DNA of 64,000 nucleotides, taken from NCBI GenBank assembly GCA_937900325.1, contig CALCEX010000216.1, positions 4,925 through 68,924 of the forward strand, given 5' to 3'. The stretch's first letter is position 1. Each line of letters opens with the position of its first letter. A model generated the notes under the pieces. That model was not told the DNA's origin, did not search any database, and saw only the letters and a program-made list of their open reading frames with translations. Source of the DNA: an uncultured Clostridia bacterium. Its GTDB lineage: Bacteria; Bacillota; Clostridia; Christensenellales; CAG-138. Positions 7,517 through 16,016 of this stretch are shown piece after piece. A program made the translations under genes and the position numbers.

Positions 7517-8284
7517 ATGCCGCAGCTTCCGCATCGTCATCGCCACGGCGACAGGACGGAGCACCTTGAGGCCTGCCTGCAAAGGGTGGGAAATTTCCAG
7601 ACGGTATCCGAGCTTTTCCGTCAGCTTTCGGACAGCAGCAGGATACGCATATTCTGGCTTTTGTGCCACTGCGAGGAGTGCGTGCTCAACATTTCCGCGC
7701 TTATGGATATGTCCAGCCCGGCGGTATCCCACCACCTGAAGCAGCTCAAGACCAGCGGCCTGATAGTCAGCCGCAGAGAGGGCAAGGAGGTCTGCTACCG
7801 GGCGGCGGATACGGAGCAGGCGCGGCTGCTGCACATCATGATAGAGCGTACCATGGAGATAGCCTGCCCGGCGGAGGATGCGGCGGAGGCGGCGGCGGTG
7901 CCGCAGCTGCCCGACCCGGACGCGGGGACCGGAGAGAGCCGCGGAGGCTATCCCCTTGAGCAGATAGAGACCATACGCAGGCTGCACGATACGCTCACGG
8001 AGGATCTTTCCAGCAGGATAACCATAGAGGAGCTTTCCAGGCGGTTTCTCATGAACCCATCCACCATGAAGGAGCTTTTCAGGGAGGTATACGGAAGCTC
8101 CATAGCCGCCCATATAAACGAGCACCGCATGGAGAGGGCGGCGGAGCTGCTGAAGGATACCGACCGGAGCATGGCGGAAATAGCTAACGAGGTAGGCTAC
8201 GAAAGCCAGAGCAAATTCACGGCCCAGTTCAAAAAGGCATACGGCATGCCGCCGACGGAATACCGTCGGCGCATCAGGGAATAA
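7517..8284 (+). CDS. ArsR-AraC fusion transcriptional regulator
   Basis: This 255-residue protein carries two DNA-binding domains. Residues 30-100 form an ArsR/SmtB winged helix (QLSDSSRIRIFWLL, then SSPAVSHHLKQLKTSGLIVS) with a possible metal site C50-H51-C52-E53-E54-C55 at the position of the ArsR/CadC sensing helix; the N-terminus is His-rich (HRHRHGDRTEH). After an acidic linker, residues 150-255 form an AraC-type double HTH (ITIEELSRRFLMNPSTMKEL, then MAEIANEVGYESQSKFTAQF). AAGGAGAG lies before the ATG. It is divergent from the HMA-ATPase operon and presumably controls it. Most ArsR proteins end after the first domain, so the second HTH is unusual. Confidence 0.88.
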   Translation: MPQLPHRHRHGDRTEHLEACLQRVGNFQTVSELFRQLSDSSRIRIFWLLCHCEECVLNISALMDMSSPAVSHHLKQLKTSGLIVSRREGKEVCYRAADTEQARLLHIMIERTMEIACPAEDAAEAAAVPQLPDPDAGTGESRGGYPLEQIETIRRLHDTLTEDLSSRITIEELSRRFLMNPSTMKELFREVYGSSIAAHINEHRMERAAELLKDTDRSMAEIANEVGYESQSKFTAQFKKAYGMPPTEYRRRIRE

Positions 8285-8309
8285 AAAAGAAGCGGCGTTG
8301 AGCCGCTTC
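8283..8309 (-). terminator. Terminator of serS
   Basis: The stem GAAGCGGC / GCCGCTTC (8289-8309) is followed by TTTTTT on the minus strand, 15 bp past the serS stop. It abuts the stop codon of the convergent regulator gene. Confidence 0.75.
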
Positions 8310-8323
8310 CAGCTTAGATCAGG

Positions 8324-9595
8324 TTATTTTCCTATATATTCGCAGCCCATGTATTTTACCAGCACATCCGGCACCTTTACCGTGCCGTCGGGCTGCTGGT
8401 AGTTCTCAAGTATTGCGGCGACGGTGCGGCCTACCGCTACGCCGGAGCCGTTAAGGGTGTGCAGCAGCTCCGGCTTTGCGCCCTTCTCCCGGCGGAAGCG
8501 TATCTGGGCGCGGCGCGCCTGGAAATCCTCAAAGTTGGAGCAGGAGCTTATCTCGACGTACCTGCCGTAGCTGGGCATCCATACCTCTATGTCGTAGGTC
8601 TTGGCGCTGGAAAAGCCCAGATCGCCCGTGGAGAGCACCACAACATGATAGGGCAGGCCGAGACCCTGAAGCACCTTCTCGGCGTCGCGGGTGAGGGACT
8701 CCAGCTCGTTATAGCTGTCCTCGGGCTTTGTGAACTTCACAAGCTCTACCTTGTTGAACTGATGCTGGCGGATAAGGCCGCGGGTATCCCGGCCGGCGGA
8801 GCCCGCCTCGCTGCGGAAGCAGGCGCTGTACGCGCAGTATTTTATGGGCAGCTTATCGCCGTCAACTATCTCGCCCCGCAGCATATTGGTCACTGGCACC
8901 TCGGCGGTAGGGATAAGGAAGTAATCGGTATTGGCCACCTTGAAGGCGTCCTCCTCGAACTTGGGGAGCTGGCCGGTGCCGGTCATGGAGGCGCGGTTCA
9001 CCATATAGGGCGGGAATATCTCGGTATAGCCGTTCTGCGTGTGGGTATCCAGGTAGTAGTTTATTATGGCGCGCTCCAGGCGGGAGCCCAGGCCACGGTA
9101 TACCGTGAAGCGCGCGCCGGTTATCTTGGCGGCGGTGGCAAAGTCAAGTATGCCCAGATCCTCGCCTATGTCCCAATGGGCCTTGGGCTCAAAATCGAAC
9201 TTAGTGGGCTCGGACCAGCGGCGCACCTCTACGTTGGCCTTATCGTCCGCCCCCTCCGGCACGGATTCGTGAGGTATATTGGGAACGCTCATGAGCATGG
9301 ACTGAAGCTCCTCGTCCATCTTTGCTATCTGGTCGTCCAGCTCCTTTACCCTTGCGCCCAGCTCCTTCATTTCCGCCATCAGCGCGGTGGCGTCCTCCCC
9401 CGCCTTCTTCATGGCGGGGACTTTGGCGGAGCCCTCGTTGCGCTTTGCCTTGAGCTGCTCTACCTCCTGCATCACCTCGCGGCGCTTTGCGTCCAGCGCC
9501 AGCAGGGCCGTAACGTCCGCGCCCTTATTGCGGCGCTTGCGCATGGCCTCCACCAATGCCTCAGGATTCTGACGAATACGTTTGATATCCAGCAT
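8324..9595 (-). CDS. serS: Seryl-tRNA synthetase
   Basis: The 423-residue class II synthetase charges tRNA-Ser in the cytoplasm. It shows the N-terminal antiparallel coiled-coil tRNA-binding arm (about residues 30-105, Lys/Glu-rich), class II motif 2 ([20 protein letters not shown]) and motif 3 near the C-terminus ([20 protein letters not shown]), plus the serine-site segment [15 protein letters not shown]. Length is standard. GGAGGAAAG precedes the ATG at 9595. It follows argS by 95 bp, probably in one transcript with murA and argS. I saw no T-box leader. Confidence 0.97.
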   Translation of the reverse strand: MLDIKRIRQNPEALVEAMRKRRNKGADVTALLALDAKRREVMQEVEQLKAKRNEGSAKVPAMKKAGEDATALMAEMKELGARVKELDDQIAKMDEELQSMLMSVPNIPHESVPEGADDKANVEVRRWSEPTKFDFEPKAHWDIGEDLGILDFATAAKITGARFTVYRGLGSRLERAIINYYLDTHTQNGYTEIFPPYMVNRASMTGTGQLPKFEEDAFKVANTDYFLIPTAEVPVTNMLRGEIVDGDKLPIKYCAYSACFRSEAGSAGRDTRGLIRQHQFNKVELVKFTKPEDSYNELESLTRDAEKVLQGLGLPYHVVVLSTGDLGFSSAKTYDIEVWMPSYGRYVEISSCSNFEDFQARRAQIRFRREKGAKPELLHTLNGSGVAVGRTVAAILENYQQPDGTVKVPDVLVKYMGCEYIGK

Positions 9596-9623
9596 TTTTC
9601 TTTCCTCCTAAAAGATATGCTTT

Positions 9624-9652
9624 CGCATAAATGGCATAACGCCATTTATGCG
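9624..9652. other. Stable hairpin between argS and serS
   Basis: A perfect 12-bp stem (CGCATAAATGGC / GCCATTTATGCG, loop ATAAC) is followed by a T tract only in the plus direction, where no gene is being read. For argS-serS it is more likely a processing or stabilising hairpin than a terminator. Confidence 0.5.
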
Positions 9653-9690
9653 GGTTTTTTCGGATTTTGCCTCTCGCTGCGCTCCCGGCC

Positions 9691-11382
9691 CTACATTCTC
9701 TCCGGCGCCTGAAGGCCCACGAGGTAAAGGCCCTTCTTTATGGTGATCCTGGCGGCGTCCGTGAGCGCCAGCCGTGCGGCGGATACGCCGGGATCCTCCG
9801 TGATTATCTGGTTGCAGAAATAGAATCTGTTGAAGGCCGTGCAGACCTCCATCGTGGCGCGGGAGACGAGATACGGCTCGTTCTTTTCCGCCGCCGCCCT
9901 CACCGCCGCGGGGAATGCCGCTATGGCCTTGGCGAGAGCCGCCGTAGCGTCGTCCGCAAAGCAGGCGGGATCCATGCCGGCTATGTCGTAGCCGCCCGCC
10001 TTGCGCAGCACCGAGCAGCAGCGGGCGTGGGTATACTGGGCGTAGGGGCCGGTCTCGCCGTCAAAGTTGAGCACCTTGCTCCAGGAGAAGGTAACGTCCT
10101 TTATGCGGCTGTTGTACAGCATGCTCCATACCACGGCGCCGACGCCCACCGCCGCGGCCACCTCGTCCTTATCGGGAAGGCCGGGACTCTTTTCTTCGAT
10201 TATTTTGCCGGTCTTTTCCACGGCGGCGTCCAGCACGTCCTCAAGGTAGACCACGTTGCCGTGGCGGGTGGAAAGGGTCCCCTCCTCCATGGATACCATG
10301 CCGAAGTTGACGTGCTCGCAGTCCTTTACCCAGTCATAGCCCATCAGCTCCAGCACCTTGAAGAACTGCCTGAAGTGCAGGTTCTGCTGATACGCGACGA
10401 CGTAGAGCGACTTTACAAAGTCGTAGGTTTTTTTACGGTATATCGCCGCCGCAAGATCCCTTGTGGCGTAAAGCGTCGCCCCGTCGGAGCGGAGTATTAT
10501 GCAGGGGGGCATATCGTAGGCGGAAAGGTCAACGAGGGTCGCGCCGTTGTCAACGGTGAGCAGCCCCTTCTGGCGCAGCTCGTCTATGACCGCGCCCATC
10601 TTGTCCTCATAGAAGCTCTCGCCCGCGTAGCTGTCGAAATGCACTCCCAGCCGGTCGTACACCCTGCCGACCTCCTTAAGCGTAAGGTCCTTGAACTGCT
10701 GCCAGAGGGCCACGGCTTCCTTATCGCCGCTCTCTATCTTTTTGAACCAGGCGCGCGCCTCGTCGTTCATCTCGGGGTGCTTTTCCGCCTCGTCGTGGAA
10801 GCGGACATACAGCTTTACAAGCTCGCGCACGGTGTATTGCGGCACCGGCCTGTCGCCCCATTTCTTATAGGCGACTATCATCTTGCCGAACTGGGTACCC
10901 CAGTCCCCCAGGTGGTTTATGCCTATGGCGTTGTAGCCCAGCGCCTTGTATATCCTGTAAAGGGAGTTGCCTATGGCGGTGCTGGGCAGGTGGCCTATAT
11001 GGAAGGGCTTCGCGATGTTTATTGAGGAATACTCCACGCAGACGTTCCTGCCGCCGCCCATGTCGCTGTCGCCGTAGCGCCCGCCTGCGGAAAGCACCCT
11101 GCTGAGCGTATCCTGCACGAAGGCGGCCTTATCCGCGAAGAAGTTGAGGTAGCCCCCCTTTGCCTCGGCGCGGGCTATGCCTTCTATATGGCCGACGTCC
11201 CGGGCAAGCTCCTCCGCTATCGCGGGGGGCGCCTTGCGCAGGGTCTTTGCCAGGCGGAAGCAGGGGAAGGCGTAGTCGCCCATGGCGGGGTCTGGCGGGG
11301 TCTCCAGCCAGTCCCTGAGCTGATCCGCCTCCAGTCCGGTCTGCGCCGCTATCGCGGCGGCGATGCGCTGCTTGTTTTCCAT
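9691..11382 (-). CDS. argS: Arginyl-tRNA synthetase
   Basis: The 563-residue class I synthetase contains the N-terminal additional domain (to about 110), the HIGH signature (AKPFHIGHLPSTAIGNSLYR), the GINHLGDWGTQFGK segment specific to ArgRS, a degenerate KMSKS loop (EGTLSTRHGN, as is common in ArgRS) and a C-terminal DALR anticodon-binding domain with the Tyr-rich helix. The start at 11382 follows AGGAGAAT. It is only 30 bp downstream of murA and probably shares its promoter. Confidence 0.97.
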   Translation of the reverse strand: MENKQRIAAAIAAQTGLEADQLRDWLETPPDPAMGDYAFPCFRLAKTLRKAPPAIAEELARDVGHIEGIARAEAKGGYLNFFADKAAFVQDTLSRVLSAGGRYGDSDMGGGRNVCVEYSSINIAKPFHIGHLPSTAIGNSLYRIYKALGYNAIGINHLGDWGTQFGKMIVAYKKWGDRPVPQYTVRELVKLYVRFHDEAEKHPEMNDEARAWFKKIESGDKEAVALWQQFKDLTLKEVGRVYDRLGVHFDSYAGESFYEDKMGAVIDELRQKGLLTVDNGATLVDLSAYDMPPCIILRSDGATLYATRDLAAAIYRKKTYDFVKSLYVVAYQQNLHFRQFFKVLELMGYDWVKDCEHVNFGMVSMEEGTLSTRHGNVVYLEDVLDAAVEKTGKIIEEKSPGLPDKDEVAAAVGVGAVVWSMLYNSRIKDVTFSWSKVLNFDGETGPYAQYTHARCCSVLRKAGGYDIAGMDPACFADDATAALAKAIAAFPAAVRAAAEKNEPYLVSRATMEVCTAFNRFYFCNQIITEDPGVSAARLALTDAARITIKKGLYLVGLQAPERM

Positions 11383-11412
11383 ATTATGTAAATTCTCCTG
11401 TCGATGTCCTTG

Positions 11413-12681
11413 CTATTCTTCTATACGCATTATATCGGCGCCCAGCGCGCGGAGCTTCTGCTCGAGAAACTCGTAGCCCCGGTCGATAAAGTGTATCTGG
11501 CTTATGGTGCTCTCGCCCTCCGCGGCAAGCGCGGCTATGACCAGCGCCGCGCCCGCCCTCAGGTCGCTTGCGCAGAGGGGCGCGCCGTAGAGCTTTTCCA
11601 CTCCCTCCACCGTGGCCGTGCGGGAGCTTATGGAAATGCTGGCCCCCATCTTTGCAAGCTCCGGCACATGGTTGAAGCGGTTCTCGAATATGTTTTCCAT
11701 TATGTAGCTGTTGCCCTCCGCCGTGGCTAAAAGCGCCATCATGGGCTGCTGAAGGTCTGTGGGGAAGCCGGGATAGGGCAGCGTCTTTATGTTTACCGCG
11801 CGGGGCCGCTTGTCTGCGGATACCCGGATGAAGAAATCCCGCCCGTCGTCCCCCTCGGAAACGGTCACGCCGGATTCCATGAGCTTTGCGGATATGGCCT
11901 CCAGGTGGGTGGGGATGACGTTGTTGATTATCACGTCGCCCCGGGTGGCGGCGGCGGCTATCATAAAGGTGCCGGCCTCTATCTGGTCGGGTATCACGGC
12001 GTAGGTGCAGCCATGCAGCCTGCGCCCGCCCTGTATGCGGATAACGTCGGTACCCGCGCCCTTTACGTTCGCCCCCATCATGTTGAGGAAGTTGGCCACG
12101 TCCACCACATGGGGCTCCTTCGCGGCGTTGGCGATTATGGTCTGCCCCTCGGCGGCGACCGCCGCGAGCATTATGTTTATGGTAGCGCCGACGCTCACCA
12201 CGTCCAGATATATCTCCGCGCCCTTAAGCTTATCCGCCCTTGCCTTTACGGAGCCGCCCTGTATCACTATATCCGCGCCCAGCGCCCGCATTCCCTTGAT
12301 ATGCTGGTCTATTGGCCGCTGGCCTATGGCGCAGCCGCCGGGAAGGGCTATCTCCGCTTTCTTATACCGGCCCAGCAGCGCCCCTAAAAGATAGTATGAG
12401 GCGCGCATGGAGCTGACCATCTCTCCCGTTACGCTGAAGGTGTTTATGCCGGAGGGGTCTATGCGCATGCTGCCGTCGGGCGTGCGGGAAATATCCGCGC
12501 CCATGCTGGCGAGTATCTCCTCAACTATGCGCACGTCCTCTATCTCGGGCAGGTTTTCCAAGAGGCAGCTTTCGCCTGAAAGTATGACGGCGGGTATTAT
12601 GGCAAGGGCTGCGTTTTTCGCCCCGCTGATGGTCACCGCGCCCTCAAGGCGCTTTCCGCCGTTTATTCTGTAATACGCCAT
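11413..12681 (-). CDS. murA: UDP-N-acetylglucosamine 1-carboxyvinyltransferase
   Basis: The 422-residue enzyme makes the first committed step of peptidoglycan synthesis, transferring enolpyruvate from PEP to UDP-GlcNAc. It opens with the conserved GAKNAALAI segment (residues 20-28) and holds the PEP-reactive cysteine C117 in LPGGCAIGQRPIDQH, which is the fosfomycin target in this family. The fold is two inside-out alpha/beta domains of normal length. It follows its own promoter at 12719-12748 and precedes argS. Confidence 0.96.
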   Translation of the reverse strand: MAYYRINGGKRLEGAVTISGAKNAALAIIPAVILSGESCLLENLPEIEDVRIVEEILASMGADISRTPDGSMRIDPSGINTFSVTGEMVSSMRASYYLLGALLGRYKKAEIALPGGCAIGQRPIDQHIKGMRALGADIVIQGGSVKARADKLKGAEIYLDVVSVGATINIMLAAVAAEGQTIIANAAKEPHVVDVANFLNMMGANVKGAGTDVIRIQGGRRLHGCTYAVIPDQIEAGTFMIAAAATRGDVIINNVIPTHLEAISAKLMESGVTVSEGDDGRDFFIRVSADKRPRAVNIKTLPYPGFPTDLQQPMMALLATAEGNSYIMENIFENRFNHVPELAKMGASISISSRTATVEGVEKLYGAPLCASDLRAGAALVIAALAAEGESTISQIHFIDRGYEFLEQKLRALGADIMRIEE

Positions 12682-12718
12682 TTATGCTCCCGAAAAAAAG
12701 TAATTCTCTAACCTGATA

Positions 12719-12748
12719 ATTATACTATGCCCGCAGTGTTTTTGGCAA
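12719..12748 (-). promoter_or_regulatory. Promoter of murA-argS-serS
   Basis: On the minus strand TTGCCA (12748-12743), an 18-bp spacer and TATAAT (12724-12719) precede murA by about 40 bp. Confidence 0.6.
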
Positions 12749-12766
12749 GACAAACAGGAGGATAAT

Positions 12767-12791
12767 AAAAGGGAGCGGCGCGGCCGCCCCC
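12767..12791 (-). terminator. Terminator after the M23 peptidase gene
   Basis: An eight-pair GC-rich stem with one mismatch (12771-12778 with 12784-12791) is followed on the minus strand by TTTTATTAT. Confidence 0.6.
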
Positions 12792-12797
12792 GGTGGG

Positions 12798-14132
12798 TTA
12801 CTTTTCGAGGTAATATCTTGGGTTGTACGCTATGCCGTCTATCCTCAGCTCAAGGTGAAGCTGCGCCCCGGGGCAGCCGCCGGAATCGCCCGCGGCGCCT
12901 ATGACCTGCCCCTTGGCTACCCTGTCGCCGAGGGCGACCGACAGGCTGCTCAGATGGGCATAGCGGGTGACGAAGCCCTCGCCGTGGTCTATCTCTATCA
13001 TGTTGCCGTAGCCGCCGCGCTGCATGGCGCAGACCACCACGCCGCCCTCGCAGGCAAGCACCGGATCGCCGGCCTTTGCGGCGTAATCCAGCCCGAGATG
13101 GAGCACGCCGTCGCGCTGGCCGTAGTTGGATATTATCTTCCCGTCCGCTATCGGGGAGGAAAAGCTGAGCGCCTCCGGCCTCCTGCCCTCGCTGCCCTCG
13201 TGCCTGCCGGGCTCGCCGCTGCTCTTCTTTTCCGTACCCTGAAGTATTACCGTGTCTATGGGCTCCGTAGTTATTGTCTCGCTTTCGCTGCGGCTGGAGC
13301 TTTTTTCGCCGTTTATGTATACCGTGCGGCTTATCGTGGTCCTGCTGCCCTTTCTGCCCAGGGAGAGGGTAATGCTTGTGCCCGCTACAAGGTCGGGGTC
13401 CTTTTCGGTTTTTGTATCGAAGGGCAGCTCCTTTGTCTCGCTGTCCGTTACGGTGGTTATGACCTTAAGGGGGCTTTTCGATGAGGTGAACCTTTCGTAA
13501 AGCTCATCGTAGCTGGAAATGTCCTCCTTCGCCGCATCGGGCCGGGGCTGAAGCTCTATTTCGCCGGAAAGCTCGGTGGTGCGGTCGCCGGGCGCCGTAA
13601 CGCTGCCGTCAAAAAAGCTCTTTACCTCATCGAGCAGGGTCTCCGCCGCCTCGGTGCTCGCGAGCAGCGCCCTTTCCCTGCCGTCTATGACTATGGCGCA
13701 GGGGATATATTCCGCCGCGGCCTGAACGGTATCGCCCTCCGCCGTTTCCTCGGGATCCCCCGCGGCGGCTGCAATATGCCCGTTATGCCGCTCCTGAGAA
13801 TCGCCCCCGGAAAGTATTGAAGCGCCGTCGTAGCATTCCGGCGGCAGCAGGGAAGCGCCCTTTGCCAGGCCGAAGGCGAGGGCTATCACCGGCAGCGCTG
13901 TCAGCAGCAGCGGCAGCAGCCTGCCCCATCTTTTCGGGGCGCTTTCGGTTATCTCATACAGCCTGCCCGTTTCCTCGTCCCAGACGTACCTGCCGAAAAA
14001 ACCGTCCTCCTCATCGGCGGCGTTCTCCGCCGCCTCCTCGACGGCAATGTCTATCAGCTCGGCCTCCCCGGGGGCTTCCGGGGCGCTTTTTTCTTCGGCC
14101 GGTCCGGCCAGAATGTCTTTTTCTTCTTCCAT
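12798..14132 (-). CDS. Membrane-anchored G5/M23 (LytM-like) protein with altered active site
   Basis: The 444-residue protein has a long acidic cytoplasmic N-terminus, one membrane helix near residues 70-90 (LLPLLLTALPVIALAFGLA), a stalk, a G5-like domain (about 205-300, ending TVILQGT) and a C-terminal M23 domain. M23 ligands H345 and D349 (HLGLDY), H393 (YAHLS) and H426 are present, but the usual HxH motif reads Q424-L-H426, so the first catalytic histidine is replaced by Gln. It may be a weak hydrolase or a regulator of other wall enzymes. The gene ends the dnaD-dnaI-phosphoesterase operon, 9 bp after its neighbour. Confidence 0.85.
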   Translation of the reverse strand: MEEEKDILAGPAEEKSAPEAPGEAELIDIAVEEAAENAADEEDGFFGRYVWDEETGRLYEITESAPKRWGRLLPLLLTALPVIALAFGLAKGASLLPPECYDGASILSGGDSQERHNGHIAAAAGDPEETAEGDTVQAAAEYIPCAIVIDGRERALLASTEAAETLLDEVKSFFDGSVTAPGDRTTELSGEIELQPRPDAAKEDISSYDELYERFTSSKSPLKVITTVTDSETKELPFDTKTEKDPDLVAGTSITLSLGRKGSRTTISRTVYINGEKSSSRSESETITTEPIDTVILQGTEKKSSGEPGRHEGSEGRRPEALSFSSPIADGKIISNYGQRDGVLHLGLDYAAKAGDPVLACEGGVVVCAMQRGGYGNMIEIDHGEGFVTRYAHLSSLSVALGDRVAKGQVIGAAGDSGGCPGAQLHLELRIDGIAYNPRYYLEK

Positions 14133-14141
14133 GATGGCACC

Positions 14142-15044
14142 TTATTTTATCGTTTTATCCGGCAGAGGCACGGTGGTCTCGGTTTCGCCCCGCTGATACT
14201 CATAGGAATCGTAATAGGGGGAGTAGGTGTAGAGGTATATCTCGTTTTCCCTGAAGTCCAGCAGGCGCATATACCCGCCCCCGCCGGCCCTGCCTCCCTG
14301 AAAGTTGGAAAGTATGGCGTACACCGTCCTGTCCGGCCTGCCGTCGCCGTCGTCGTCCAGCGTCACGCTCTTTTCGGATATATCCCGGCAGTGGCCGCAC
14401 AGCACCAGAAACACGTTGGGGTTGGCCTTTACTATCCTTTCGAATATCACTTTGCCCTGGGTGGTGTAGGAGGCCCTCTTTTTAATGTAGCTGTGGGTGA
14501 TTATTATGGCGTCCCTGCCGCTAAATTGCCGCAGCACCCCGTTTATCCAGTTTATCTCGTCCTCGCCCGGCCCCCTGTTGGAGAAGGCTATGCTCATGAA
14601 TATGTAGTCCCGTCCATCCGCCGAAAACAGCTCGTAGCGGCTGCCGGTGTCTCCGTATTCCTGGGACATGGCGGCCGGACGCAGGCTCAGCAGGTACTTG
14701 AGGAAATTGGCGTAGTTCATACGATAGCCTATATCGTGATTGCCGCAGGCCGCAAGAAAGGGTATGGACGCGCCGCAGAGTATATCCATGGACTCCCGCG
14801 CCTGCAGCCACTGCTCCTTTGAGCTCCAGCTCCCCACCACGTCGCCGGTATGGAACACGAAGCGTATATCCAGGGCTTCCCTGTTGTCGGCTATCCATTG
14901 GGTCATGCCGTCAAATATGGGCTTGTAGGCGTTGTGATAGTTCTGGGTATCGCTGAGCCATGCTATGGTGAAGGCGCGTGCCTGGGAAAAAAGAAGCGCG
15001 CAGCACAGCACGGGGATAGCCAGTAAGCGTCTTATCCTGAACAC
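14142..15044 (-). CDS. Secreted calcineurin-like metallophosphoesterase
   Basis: A signal peptide (MFRIRRLLAIPVLCCALLF, cut near QARA) leads a 300-residue calcineurin-like fold. The metal-binding motifs appear in order: DTQN (residue 32), GD (HTGDVVGSW), GNHD (CGNHDIGY), H (ITHSY) and GH (LCGHC). The DTQ variant of the first motif occurs in a subgroup of secreted phosphoesterases. The substrate is unknown. It sits between the DnaI-like gene and the M23 gene; with the latter it suggests an envelope role. Confidence 0.87.
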   Translation of the reverse strand: MFRIRRLLAIPVLCCALLFSQARAFTIAWLSDTQNYHNAYKPIFDGMTQWIADNREALDIRFVFHTGDVVGSWSSKEQWLQARESMDILCGASIPFLAACGNHDIGYRMNYANFLKYLLSLRPAAMSQEYGDTGSRYELFSADGRDYIFMSIAFSNRGPGEDEINWINGVLRQFSGRDAIIITHSYIKKRASYTTQGKVIFERIVKANPNVFLVLCGHCRDISEKSVTLDDDGDGRPDRTVYAILSNFQGGRAGGGGYMRLLDFRENEIYLYTYSPYYDSYEYQRGETETTVPLPDKTIK

Positions 15045-15086
15045 CGAAAATACTCCTTCTGTATATATGCGCCGCCGCGGGAGGGC

Positions 15087-16016
15087 TTATTTGAGCCTCA
15101 GCCGGAGGTCGTCGCCCTCCAGCCGCAGCACCATGGTCTCCCTTGGGGCAACGAGGCGGGAAAAGAACCTGTCCCCGTAGCTTGAAAGAATGTCGTCAAG
15201 GCTTCTGTTGGTGGCCCAGAGGGTAGCCTTCTTCGCGCTCTGCCTCTCGTTGAGTATGGAAAAGAGCGTCTCCCGCGTTACGGAATTTATCATGGGCTCC
15301 GTGCCCAGGTCGTCTATTATCATGAGATCGGGGCCGAGGATGTCCGGGCTTTCGCCCCTGCCCCGTATGCTTTCCATAAATGCGCTGATCAGGTTGTAGG
15401 CGGAGGCCTTGTATACTTCATACCCCCGGGAGGACACCTCAAGGGCTATGGCGTTGAGCAGATAGCTCTTGCCGAGGCCGGTACCGCCCATGAGCAGTAT
15501 ACCCATGGGGTCGCACGCGGGGAAGGAACGGGCGTACCCCTCGCACAGTTCCTTTGCCCTGAGGGCGATGCGCCGCTGACGGTCGTCCGGGTATATGTCG
15601 GCGCGGAACAACGCGAAGCTTTGCTGCGGATCGATGCCCGATGTGGCGTACATTTTTTCCAGAATGCGCGCTTTCATGCAGGGGCAGAGCCTTTTTATCG
15701 TATCTCCCAGATAACCGGTGTCGCCGCAGGCCTTACAGCGATAGTGCGGCAGCATATGGTCTGGCGGCAAACCCGCCGAAAGCAGCAGGCCGAGCTCCTC
15801 CTTGTCAAGCTGCTCAACTTTATTGCGAAGCTCGGACGGATCCTCCCCCCGCATTACCATAAGCCCTGTTTCGAAGGCGAGGGCGCGGCGCTTTTCAGCT
15901 ATTTCACCAAGCCGCGGAATGGCCGCATAAGCGGCCTCCCGGCGCTCTTTGGCCTCCCGCTCCGCCCTTTCGCGGCTCATTCTGTATTCGTATATCAGCT
16001 CCGGCGCAGGCTTCAT
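15087..16016 (-). CDS. DnaI/DnaC-like helicase-loader ATPase
   Basis: The 309-residue AAA+ protein has an N-terminal helical region, a zinc-finger-like segment (YRCKACGDTGYL then CPCM, as in DnaI), Walker A (GGTGLGKSYLLNA), Walker B (LMIIDDLG), sensor 1 (LWATNRS) and an arginine-rich C-terminal box. Such proteins load the replicative helicase at oriC or on stalled forks. It overlaps the upstream DnaD gene by 4 bp, the typical Firmicutes primosome pair, which supports a chromosomal role over an IS21 IstB helper. No transposase is nearby. Confidence 0.9.
   Translation of the reverse strand: MKPAPELIYEYRMSRERAEREAKERREAAYAAIPRLGEIAEKRRALAFETGLMVMRGEDPSELRNKVEQLDKEELGLLLSAGLPPDHMLPHYRCKACGDTGYLGDTIKRLCPCMKARILEKMYATSGIDPQQSFALFRADIYPDDRQRRIALRAKELCEGYARSFPACDPMGILLMGGTGLGKSYLLNAIALEVSSRGYEVYKASAYNLISAFMESIRGRGESPDILGPDLMIIDDLGTEPMINSVTRETLFSILNERQSAKKATLWATNRSLDDILSSYGDRFFSRLVAPRETMVLRLEGDDLRLRLK

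Noticed and set aside
9596..9690. T-box leader before serS or argS
   Set aside because: The gaps (95 and 30 bp) are too short, and no specifier loop or T-box sequence is present.
15087..16016. IS21 IstB transposition helper
   Set aside because: The protein has a DnaI-like zinc segment, overlaps a DnaD gene, and no IstA transposase or terminal repeats are near.
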